Assembly (NCBI GenBank): GCA_011322005.1
Contig: DROE01000284.1
Span: 1-5,587, forward strand
DNA: 5,587 bases
Direction: 5' to 3'
Origin: Devosia sp.
Lineage (GTDB): Bacteria > Pseudomonadota > Alphaproteobacteria > Rhizobiales > Devosiaceae
The translations under genes were made by a program, and so were the position numbers. Below, piece by piece: positions 1-5,587 of the stretch. The notes under the pieces were generated by a model. It searched no databases, was not told where the DNA came from, and saw only the letters and a program-made list of their open reading frames with translations. Positions within the stretch are counted from its first letter, which is position 1; each line of letters opens with the position of its first letter.

Positions 1-1
1 T

Positions 2-190
2 GACACCACCGACCCGGCGGGCCGGACGGCCCTGTTGCAAAAGGCCCAGAAGTTCATCGCCGACGAATATGTGAACGGCTATATATTCCAGCTGGCAAAA
101 ACCGGTGTGGCCAACGCCAAAATCAACGGCCTGTGGGAGAATTCGCCCACCCAGGCCAACGACATGACCGGGGTTTCCTGGTCTGACTGA
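2..190 (+). CDS. Peptide-type ABC transporter substrate-binding protein, C-terminal fragment (5' end outside window)
   Basis: This is the open reading frame that enters from the left edge: 62 residues and a TGA stop, with no start in the window. The visible end includes KFIADEYVNGYIFQL and then GLWENSPTQANDMTGVSW. An amphipathic helix, a short hydrophobic strand and a terminal 'N-x-P ... D-hT-x-V-x-W' stretch are typical of the C-terminus of SBP_bac_5 family proteins (DppA/OppA/NikA type). These periplasmic proteins bind a peptide, opine, metal chelate, sugar or other small solute and hand it to the permease pair. The family is normally about 500 to 600 residues, so roughly one tenth is seen here; the signal peptide and most of the ligand pocket are off the window. 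The two permeases and the ATPase that follow in the same orientation support the call. The ligand cannot be predicted from this fragment. Confidence 0.85.
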   Translation, partial: DTTDPAGRTALLQKAQKFIADEYVNGYIFQLAKTGVANAKINGLWENSPTQANDMTGVSWSD

Positions 191-212
191 TTTTGACGCC
201 TGAACAATCCCT

Positions 213-248
213 CGGGGAGCCGGTACGCCGGCTCCTCGCCTTTATTTT
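213..248 (+). terminator. Intercistronic GC hairpin with T-rich tail (partial terminator or mRNA-stabilising stem)
   Basis: An inverted repeat pairs 213-223 with 228-238 around the four-base loop TACG. The inner 8 pairs are perfect and are followed by one G-T pair and two more GC/CG pairs. Eight of the ten bases just after the stem (239-248) are pyrimidine T or the closing CC, with the tract TTTATTTT at 241-248. This has the shape of a rho-independent terminator. It starts 22 bases after the binding-protein stop and ends 22 bases before the permease start. In binding-protein-dependent transport operons such a stem commonly lets most transcripts end, or protects the upstream mRNA 3' end, so that the binding protein is made in excess over the membrane parts. 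The T tract is interrupted by one A, so read-through is expected. Confidence 0.7.
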
Positions 249-260
249 CACGCGGGTTTC

Positions 261-1211
261 ATGGCAATTTTCATCGGCAAACGCCTGATATCTCTGGTGC
301 TCAGCCTGATTGCGGCGAGCCTTGTGGTGTTCTTTGTCATCGAGGTGATACCGGGGGATCCCGCTTCGTTCATGCTGGGCTTGAATGCCTCGCCCGAGAC
401 GGTGGAGGCCCTGAGGCAGCAAATGGGCCTGAACCTGCCATTGTGGGAGCGCTATTTCAATTGGGCCGGCGGCCTGCTGCGCTGGGAGTTTGGTACCAGC
501 TACACCTATAAGGTGCCGGTCAGCGACCTAGTCAGCGACCGGATATGGATTTCGCTGCCTCTGGCGCTTTATGCGCTGGCGCTATCAACGCTGATTGCCT
601 TTCCCGTGGGAATTCTTGCCGCTTCAAAGCGCAATTCCCCCGCCGATGTGGGCATTATGGGGGCAACGCAATTGGGCATTGCGGTGCCCAATTTCTGGTT
701 TGCCATGCTGCTGGTGCTGGCCTTTGCCATATCGCTGCGCTGGTTCTCGGCCGGGGGATTTCCGGGCTGGGAGGAAGGGTTTTTTGCCGGCATGAAGGCG
801 CTGACCCTGCCAGCGATTGCCCTTGCATTGCCGCAGGCCTCGATCCTCGCGCGGGTTATGCGCTCCTCGCTGCTCGATACGCTCTCCGAGGACTATATCC
901 GCACCGCAAGGGCCAAGGGTCTGAGCCGCAAACAGACCTTGTGGCGCCATGCTCTCAGGAACGCGCTCATTCCGGTGCTGACGATTATCGGCTTGCAGTT
1001 TTCGTTCCTCTTGGCCGGGGCGATTATCATTGAAAACGTGTTCTTTCTGCCCGGTCTGGGGCGGCTGGTGTTTCAGGGCATCACCCAGCGTGACCTGATT
1101 GTGGTCAAATCGGTGGTGATGCTTTTGGTGTTCGCGGTGATTGTTGTCACCTTTGTGGTTGATATCGCCTATGGAATAGCCGACCCGCGTCTCAGGGGTC
1201 AGCGCCGATGA
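261..1211 (+). CDS. dppB-like: DppB-type ABC transporter permease
   Basis: This 316-residue inner-membrane protein is the normal length for the DppB/OppB family (binding-protein-dependent transport inner membrane component, type 1 fold). About six hydrophobic segments are visible, near residues 9-29, 97-121, 134-159, 180-200, 233-258 and 282-307, with the large periplasmic loop of this family between the first two. The cytoplasmic EAA loop that docks on the ATPase is at about 210-222 (EDYIRTARAKGLS). The stretch IENVFFLPGLGRLV (257-270) and the ending ADPRLR are family hallmarks. ATG 261 is the only plausible upstream start: the frame has a stop at 201-203 and no other ATG, GTG or TTG between. 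Its ribosome site is weak (only GGG at 254-256). It would pair with the next gene to form the transmembrane channel for the solute delivered by the upstream binding protein. Confidence 0.93.
   Translation: MAIFIGKRLISLVLSLIAASLVVFFVIEVIPGDPASFMLGLNASPETVEALRQQMGLNLPLWERYFNWAGGLLRWEFGTSYTYKVPVSDLVSDRIWISLPLALYALALSTLIAFPVGILAASKRNSPADVGIMGATQLGIAVPNFWFAMLLVLAFAISLRWFSAGGFPGWEEGFFAGMKALTLPAIALALPQASILARVMRSSLLDTLSEDYIRTARAKGLSRKQTLWRHALRNALIPVLTIIGLQFSFLLAGAIIIENVFFLPGLGRLVFQGITQRDLIVVKSVVMLLVFAVIVVTFVVDIAYGIADPRLRGQRR
1194..1198 (+). promoter_or_regulatory. Ribosome binding site for the DppC-type permease
   Basis: AGGGG lies 9 bases before ATG 1208 and inside the last codons of the first permease gene. 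Together with the ATGA overlap it supports this start and suggests coupled or re-initiated translation. Confidence 0.55.
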
Positions 1212-2158
1212 GCGATGTTGATGCCAGCGGGAGTGGGCAACAAAACCTGCTTGGAGCGGCGCTGAAATCCCCCAGTTTTATGATTGGTCTGGTGCTGACG
1301 CTGATATTTACGGCCGGGGCGCTGCTCTCGTTCATCTGGACGCCGTTTGAAGTGGACGGGGTTGATATTCCCAACCGGTTGAAATGTCCGCCGGTGCAGG
1401 AGTGGATTTGGGGGCTGAATTTCCCCGGCTGGGGCACTAACTGGTTCGCTTCGTGGCGGTGCGCTTCGGCACCGCAATATTTGCTGGGTACCGACCATTT
1501 CGGGCGCGATGTGCTCTCCATGGTGATGGTGGGTGCGCGTACCTCGATTGCGGTTGCGGTTGTTGCTGTAGGCATCGGCATTGTGCTGGGGGTGCCGCTG
1601 GGTCTGGCGGCGGCAGCAAGGCGCGGCTCGCTGCTGGATGAAATCATCATGCGCACCAACGACCTAGTGTTTGCCTTCCCGGCGCTGTTGATTGCCATAT
1701 TGATTACGGCGGTGTTCGGCCCCTCGGCGGTCAACGCCATCATTGCCATCGGCATTTTTAACATTCCGGTGTTTGCCCGCCTGACACGCGGAGCGGCCCT
1801 GTCGCTGTGGACGCGGGAATTTGTGCTGGCGGCACGGGTGGCGGGCAAGGGGCCGGTGCTGATTTCGTTTGAACATATCCTGCCCAATATCCTCAATCTG
1901 CTGATAGTGCAGGGCACCATCCAATTTTCGCTGGGGATATTGGCGGAGGCGGCTCTCTCCTATGTGGGTCTTGGCGCGCAACCCCCGATACCAAGCTGGG
2001 GGCGCATGCTGGCCGAAGCCCAGACCATGATTGCCATTGCCCCGCATCTGGCGCTGTTTCCCGGATTTGCTATTGTCCTAACCGTGCTGGGGCTGAACCT
2101 GATGGGGGACGGGTTGCGTGATATTCTTGACCCCAAACTGCGGCGGGAAAAAAGATGA
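1208..2158 (+). CDS. dppC-like: DppC-type ABC transporter permease with enlarged first periplasmic loop
   Basis: This 316-residue inner-membrane protein is the second permease half. Family marks are LLGTDHFGRDVLS (92-104), GARTS (109-113), the EAA loop at about 203-227 (REFVLAAR ... HILPN) and ALSYVGLGAQPPIPSWGRML (249-268), all diagnostic of DppC/OppC. Hydrophobic segments sit near 23-44, 108-133, 145-170, 173-190, 228-253 and 283-305. The start overlaps the previous stop as ATGA. One oddity is the stretch between the first membrane segment and LLGTD, about 45 residues long: residues 60-90 are rich in Trp and Gly and hold the protein's only two cysteines (60 and 85). In common DppC proteins this connection is shorter (from memory of the family). 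The frame is open and the flanks align well, so it reads as a true loop insertion rather than a frameshift. Confidence 0.93.
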   Translation: MSDVDASGSGQQNLLGAALKSPSFMIGLVLTLIFTAGALLSFIWTPFEVDGVDIPNRLKCPPVQEWIWGLNFPGWGTNWFASWRCASAPQYLLGTDHFGRDVLSMVMVGARTSIAVAVVAVGIGIVLGVPLGLAAAARRGSLLDEIIMRTNDLVFAFPALLIAILITAVFGPSAVNAIIAIGIFNIPVFARLTRGAALSLWTREFVLAARVAGKGPVLISFEHILPNILNLLIVQGTIQFSLGILAEAALSYVGLGAQPPIPSWGRMLAEAQTMIAIAPHLALFPGFAIVLTVLGLNLMGDGLRDILDPKLRREKR

Positions 2159-3762
2159 GCCTGCTCAAGGTCAAAGACCTGTCGCTGAAAATCGGTGACA
2201 GCAAAATCCTTTCCGATATCGACCTTGAAGTCGACAAGGGGGAGATTTTGGGGGTTATCGGGGAGAGCGGGTCGGGCAAGTCGATGACTGCTCTCTCCAT
2301 CATGCAGTTGCTGCCCGAAGGGGCGAGGACGGCGGGCAGTGTGCAACTGGACGGGGCCGAGTTGCTGGAAAAAAGCGAAGCCGATATGTGCGCCCTGCGC
2401 GGCAATGACATGGGCATGATTTTTCAGGAACCGATGAGCGCTCTCAACCCGGTCAAGACCATTGGCGAGCAGGTGGCCGAAACCGCCTTGGTGCACGGGG
2501 GGGTGTCGCGGGCCGAGGCCGGGGAAATCGCCCGCCAGACACTGGACCGGGTGGAACTGCCCGCAAGCCAGTTTCCGCTGACACGCTACCCCCACGAGCT
2601 TTCCGGCGGCCAGCGCCAGCGGGTGGTGATTGCCATGGCCATTGCGCTAAGGCCGCGTCTGCTGATTGCCGATGAACCAACCACGGCGCTTGATGTGACC
2701 ACGCAGGCGCAAATCCTCACCCTGCTTCGGCGGCTGGTGGAAGAGGACGGCATGGGTCTGATGCTGATTACCCATGATCTGGCGGTGGTGGCCGATATGG
2801 CCGACCATATCGCCATCATGCAAAAGGGCGTGGTGGTTGAAGCGGGGGAAACGCTTTCGGTGTTCCGCCACATGCGGCACCCCTATTCAAAAGCACTGTT
2901 TGAAGCCTCAAGCCATCAGCCCAAACGGGCACCGGGCCGGGAAGTGAAGAAAGACAACGTTTTGAAGGTTTCAGGGGTGGTGCGTGATTATCCCGGGCAA
3001 CGTATCTCCCTGTTCAAAAAACCAAAACCGTTCCGGGCGGTTGACGGGGTCAGCTTTGCTATTTCCAAGCGCGAAAATGTCGGGCTGGTGGGGGAAAGCG
3101 GGTGCGGGAAATCAACGCTGACCCGGGCCATCCTTGGCCTTGAGGCGGTGCAGGGGGGAAAGATCGAGTTGTTTGACCGCCCCGTCATGCCGGGCATGGC
3201 GTCGGCCCTGCGCGCCGGGGTGCAGGTGGTGTTTCAGGACCCCTATGGCAGTTTCAATCCGCGCTGGAAGGTTGAGCGGCTGGTGGCCGAGCCCTTCCAC
3301 CTGCTGGCCACTCCCCCCGCTGACCGGCGGGCGCGGGTGGCCGAGGCGTTAAAGGATGTGGGCATGGAGCCTGCGGACATGGACAAATACATCCACGAGT
3401 TTTCCGGGGGTCAGCGCCAGCGCATCGCCATTGCAAGGGCGCTGGTTCTGCGCCCCGACCTGATTGTTCTGGATGAAGCGGTGTCGGCGCTGGACGTTTC
3501 CATCCGGGCGCAGATTCTGGACCTTCTGGCCGAGCTTTCGGACCGGCTGGGCCTGTCCTATCTGTTCATCTCCCACGATTTGAGTGTGGTCAGGGCGATT
3601 ACCGACCGGGTGCTGGTGATGAAGCAGGGAAAGATTGTGGAAGAGGGGAAAAGCGAAGAGGTGTTCAACAACCCGCAGCACCCCTATACAAAAGAGTTGA
3701 TAGGGGCGACGCCGATAATCGAGACGGCGCTCAGGATGCGGGAGGAGAGGCAAATCACATGA
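2155..3762 (+). CDS. Fused double ATP-binding protein of a peptide-type ABC importer (DppD-DppF fusion)
   Basis: This 535-residue cytoplasmic protein holds two complete ABC ATPase domains and powers the permease pair. Domain 1: Walker A GESGSGKS (36-43), Q-loop Q91, signature LSGGQ (149-153), Walker B ending D173-E174, D-loop ALD (178-180), switch H207. Domain 2: Walker A GESGCGKS (313-320), Q361, signature FSGGQ (416-420), D440-E441, switch H474. Both nucleotide sites therefore look competent. Each domain is followed by the oligopeptide-transporter HPY motif (242-244 and 509-511). A basic linker of about 13 residues (256-268) joins the halves. Most Dpp/Opp systems use two separate genes; single-chain fusions such as GsiA and YejF are well known. 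The half-1 tail has no cysteine cluster of the kind seen in some DppD proteins. The gene starts inside the previous stop (ATGA) with a weak GGGA (2145-2148) ribosome site. Confidence 0.95.
   Translation: MSLLKVKDLSLKIGDSKILSDIDLEVDKGEILGVIGESGSGKSMTALSIMQLLPEGARTAGSVQLDGAELLEKSEADMCALRGNDMGMIFQEPMSALNPVKTIGEQVAETALVHGGVSRAEAGEIARQTLDRVELPASQFPLTRYPHELSGGQRQRVVIAMAIALRPRLLIADEPTTALDVTTQAQILTLLRRLVEEDGMGLMLITHDLAVVADMADHIAIMQKGVVVEAGETLSVFRHMRHPYSKALFEASSHQPKRAPGREVKKDNVLKVSGVVRDYPGQRISLFKKPKPFRAVDGVSFAISKRENVGLVGESGCGKSTLTRAILGLEAVQGGKIELFDRPVMPGMASALRAGVQVVFQDPYGSFNPRWKVERLVAEPFHLLATPPADRRARVAEALKDVGMEPADMDKYIHEFSGGQRQRIAIARALVLRPDLIVLDEAVSALDVSIRAQILDLLAELSDRLGLSYLFISHDLSVVRAITDRVLVMKQGKIVEEGKSEEVFNNPQHPYTKELIGATPIIETALRMREERQIT
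3741..3750 (+). promoter_or_regulatory. Strong ribosome binding site for the aldehyde dehydrogenase
   Basis: A purine block with GGAGG at 3741-3745 and AGGAG at 3743-3747 precedes ATG 3759 by about 11 bases, inside the last codons of the ATPase gene. It is the best match to the anti-Shine-Dalgarno sequence of any start in the window. It fixes the dehydrogenase start and suggests ribosomes can load there independently of the upstream gene. Confidence 0.65.
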
Positions 3763-5219
3763 GTGGCGACAGCGGTTTGAACTTTGACCCCGGCCTTTGT
3801 TTCATTGGCGGAAAGTGGGTGGAACCGGTTTCGGGGGAAACTCTGGCGCTGGAAAACCCTTCCGATGGTTCCATCATCTGCCGGATTGCGCGCGGGGGGG
3901 CGGAGGATATCGGCAAAGCCATTGGCGCGGCACGGGCGGCGCTGGCTGGGGAATGGGGCGCAAAAAGCGCGGTGGAGCGGGGCCGTATCTTGACCCGTAT
4001 CGGGCAAGCGGTGCTGAGCCATGCCGATGAGTTGGCGCAAATGGAAGCAAAGGATGTGGGCAAGCCCTTAAAGCAGGCCAAGGCCGATGCGCTGGCCCTG
4101 GCCCGCTATCTGGAGTTTTACGGGGGAGCGTGCGACAAAATCCACGGGGAGACCATCCCTTATCTTGATGGTTATACGGTTTACACGCTGCGCGAGCCGC
4201 ACGGAGTGACCGGGCATATTGTACCGTGGAATTATCCGATGCAGATTATCGGGCGTTCGGTGGGGGCGGCGCTGGCCATGGGCAACGCGGCGGTGCTCAA
4301 ACCAGCGGAAGAGGCGTGCCTGACGGCGCTGGCCTTTGCCGAAATTGCCGACAGGGGGGGCCTGCCTGCGGGTGCGCTGAATGTGGTGCCCGGGCTTGGG
4401 GAAGAGGCGGGGGCGGCGCTGACCTCTCACCCTGATGTCAATCATCTCTCGTTTACCGGTTCGGTTGGCGTTGGCACGCTGGTTCAGGCGGCGGCGGCGG
4501 ACAATATCGTGCCGGTGACGCTGGAGCTGGGGGGCAAGTCGCCGCAGATTGTCTTTGATGACGCGGATTTGGGGGCGGCGCTGCCTTTTGTTGTCAATGC
4601 GGGCATCCAGAACGCGGGACAGACCTGTTCGGCTTCCTCGCGCATATTGATGCAAAGCGGGGTTCACGACCGGCTGCTGGCAATGATGGCGGAAAAATAT
4701 GAGGCGCTGGAAGTGGGTCCGGCGCTTTCAGACCTCAATGTGGGGCCGCTGATTTCGGCGCGCCAGAAGCAAATTGTCAGCGGGTTTCTGGAACGGATTG
4801 AAGGCAATGCCAAGATCGTGGCGCGGGGCAAAGTCGTTGCCGATGCGCCAGAGGGTGGCCATTATGTGGTCCCGGCACTGATAGGGGGGGTGGAGGCCGG
4901 TCACGTGCTGGCACAGGACGAAATATTCGGACCCGTGCAGGTGGTCATCCGCTTTGAAACCGAAGAAGAAGCGCTGGCCATCGCCAACGGCACCGATTAC
5001 GGGCTGGTGGCGGGTATCTGGACGAAGGACGGGGCGCGCCAGATGCGGCTGGCCAAAGCCCTGAAATCCGGGCAGGTGTTCATCAACAATTACGGGGCCG
5101 GGGGCGGGGTCGAACTTCCCTTTGGCGGGGTCGGCAAATCGGGTCACGGGCGGGAAAAGGGCTTTGAAGCGCTTTACGGGTTTTCGGTCCTGAAAACCGT
5201 TGCCGCATATCACGGATAG
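3759..5219 (+). CDS. NAD(P)-dependent aldehyde dehydrogenase
   Basis: This 486-residue cytoplasmic enzyme of the classical ALDH superfamily oxidises an aldehyde to its carboxylic acid with reduction of NAD(P). The full catalytic set is present: N158 in VPWNYP, E256 in LELGGKSP, nucleophile C290 in NAGQTCSASSR, and E388 in EIFGPV. The cofactor loop is FTGSVGVG (232-239). K181 in KPAE is followed by E184; an acidic residue here usually contacts the adenosine ribose and favours NAD over NADP (known for the family, inferred here). The C-terminal stretch YGAGGGVELPFGGVGKSGHG (445-464) is typical of a bacterial subgroup of uncertain substrate, so no specific name is given. Length is normal. The gene starts in the ATPase stop codon (ATGA) and has its own strong ribosome site, which ties it to the importer. 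Candidate substrates are aldehydes derived from the imported solute. Confidence 0.95.
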   Translation: MSGDSGLNFDPGLCFIGGKWVEPVSGETLALENPSDGSIICRIARGGAEDIGKAIGAARAALAGEWGAKSAVERGRILTRIGQAVLSHADELAQMEAKDVGKPLKQAKADALALARYLEFYGGACDKIHGETIPYLDGYTVYTLREPHGVTGHIVPWNYPMQIIGRSVGAALAMGNAAVLKPAEEACLTALAFAEIADRGGLPAGALNVVPGLGEEAGAALTSHPDVNHLSFTGSVGVGTLVQAAAADNIVPVTLELGGKSPQIVFDDADLGAALPFVVNAGIQNAGQTCSASSRILMQSGVHDRLLAMMAEKYEALEVGPALSDLNVGPLISARQKQIVSGFLERIEGNAKIVARGKVVADAPEGGHYVVPALIGGVEAGHVLAQDEIFGPVQVVIRFETEEEALAIANGTDYGLVAGIWTKDGARQMRLAKALKSGQVFINNYGAGGGVELPFGGVGKSGHGREKGFEALYGFSVLKTVAAYHG

Positions 5220-5222
5220 GGA
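5218..5222 (+). promoter_or_regulatory. Ribosome binding site for the short-chain dehydrogenase
   Basis: AGGGA overlaps the TAG stop of the aldehyde dehydrogenase and lies 8 bases before ATG 5231, good spacing for this start. Confidence 0.5.
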
Positions 5223-5230
5223 CAGGCAAG

Positions 5231-5587
5231 ATGAGACTGGCGGGCAAAACAGCGATTGTAACCGGGGGTGCTTCGGGGTTCGGGGCGGGCATTGTGCGCA
5301 AGTTCGTGGCCGAGGGCGCGCGCGTGATTATTGCCGACATCAACGAGGCGGGGGCCGGCGAACTGGCCAAAGAACTGGGCGCGAAGGCACTGGCGCAACT
5401 GGTGGATGTGTCCAAATCGGCCAGTGTCGAGGCCATGAGCGAAATCGCCGTCGAGACCTTTGGCCATGTGGACATTCTCGTGAACAATGCCGGGGTCACC
5501 CACCAGCCGGGGCCGCTGGCTGACATATCAGAGGACGAGTTTGACCGGGTGCTGGCGGTCAACGCCAAATCGGTGTTCCTGACGGCA
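5231..5587 (+). CDS. Short-chain dehydrogenase/reductase (SDR), N-terminal part (3' end outside window)
   Basis: The frame is open from ATG 5231 to the last base, 119 codons, about half of a classical SDR (usually near 250 residues). The Rossmann cofactor loop is TGGASGFG (11-18, pattern TGxxxGxG). D36 in IIADIN, at the end of the second strand, normally selects NAD(H) over NADP(H). D59-V60 is the conserved adenine-contacting pair, NNAG (85-88) stabilises the central sheet, and N111 in VNAKSVF is the Asn of the catalytic tetrad. The Ser, Tyr and Lys of the active site would lie beyond the window, so catalytic competence is not shown. The gene follows the aldehyde dehydrogenase by 11 bases and is probably in the same transcript. 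An alcohol/ketone oxidoreductase acting before the aldehyde dehydrogenase is the natural reading, but the substrate is unknown. Such genes are often mislabelled as 3-oxoacyl-ACP reductase or glucose dehydrogenase. Confidence 0.93.
   Translation, partial: MRLAGKTAIVTGGASGFGAGIVRKFVAEGARVIIADINEAGAGELAKELGAKALAQLVDVSKSASVEAMSEIAVETFGHVDILVNNAGVTHQPGPLADISEDEFDRVLAVNAKSVFLTA

Noticed and set aside
193..198. TTGACG, resembling a -35 box, in the gap before the first permease
   Set aside because: At the proper spacing (216-221) the sequence is GGAGCC within the hairpin, with no -10-like hexamer, so an internal promoter is not supported.
1379..1480. Possible compensated frameshift creating the long DppC loop
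   Set aside because: Reading continues in one frame with no stop, and codon style inside the segment matches the flanks; an insertion loop explains it more simply.
1192..1920. Long minus-strand open frame of 242 codons opposite the DppC-type permease
   Set aside because: Low-complexity Ser/Ala/Arg/Thr composition, no recognisable domain, and fully antisense to a well-supported permease gene. It is a by-product of GC-rich third positions.
1960..2595. Minus-strand open frame of 211 codons spanning the permease-ATPase junction
   Set aside because: It crosses two conserved coding genes on the other strand, including the Walker A region, and has no family features of its own.
3438..3460. Ala in place of Pro after the Walker B Glu in ATPase domain 2 (DEAVSALD) as a defect
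   Set aside because: The catalytic D440-E441 pair is intact and DEAVSALD is common in the DppF-type half of this family, so it is not a sign of lost activity.
2155..3762. The two ATPase halves as a recent internal tandem duplication
   Set aside because: Outside the shared ATPase motifs the halves differ strongly (LSGGQ versus FSGGQ, DEPTTALD versus DEAVSALD), matching the ancient DppD/DppF split, not a recent repeat.
5094..5154. Dense G-tracts at the end of the aldehyde dehydrogenase gene as another quadruplex
   Set aside because: Loops of 17 and 10 bases break the standard pattern, and the tracts are explained by the conserved Gly-rich C-terminal motif.
5083..5568. Minus-strand open frame of 161 codons at the ALDH-SDR junction
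   Set aside because: It is antisense to the conserved ALDH C-terminus and the SDR Rossmann loop; its composition is Ser/Ala/Pro/Arg-rich and shows no motif.

Overview
The window looks like ordinary chromosomal or replicon DNA from a GC-rich alphaproteobacterium. The order Hyphomicrobiales (rhizobia and relatives) is the best guess, from the protein style, the operon layout and the heavy use of GGG, GCC and CTG codons. That placement is inference; no rRNA or other marker gene is present. All genes lie on the + strand and read as one operon that enters from the left edge and leaves at the right edge.

Layout: (1) the last 62 codons of a periplasmic peptide-type substrate-binding protein (SBP_bac_5 / DppA-OppA family), ending at 190; (2) a 70-base gap holding a strong GC hairpin followed by a T-rich stretch, best read as a partial terminator or 3' stabilising stem; (3) two inner-membrane permeases of the DppB and DppC types; (4) one 535-residue ATPase that fuses the DppD-like and DppF-like halves; (5) a complete NAD(P)-dependent aldehyde dehydrogenase; (6) the first 119 codons of a classical short-chain dehydrogenase/reductase, cut by the window end.

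The genes from the second permease to the aldehyde dehydrogenase each start inside the stop codon of the gene before (ATGA, 4-base overlap, three times in a row). The reductase follows after 11 bases. The transporter and the oxidoreductases are therefore probably made together. A reasonable hypothesis is that the importer brings in a compound that is oxidised through an alcohol or ketone and an aldehyde to a carboxylate. The true substrate may not be a peptide, and the sequence does not identify it.

No mobile element, CRISPR array, RNA gene or clearly novel system is visible. The points most worth a second look are the transporter-dehydrogenase coupling, the intercistronic hairpin, an enlarged two-cysteine periplasmic loop in the DppC-type permease, and G-quadruplex-type G-tract motifs that fall on the glycine-rich nucleotide-binding loops.
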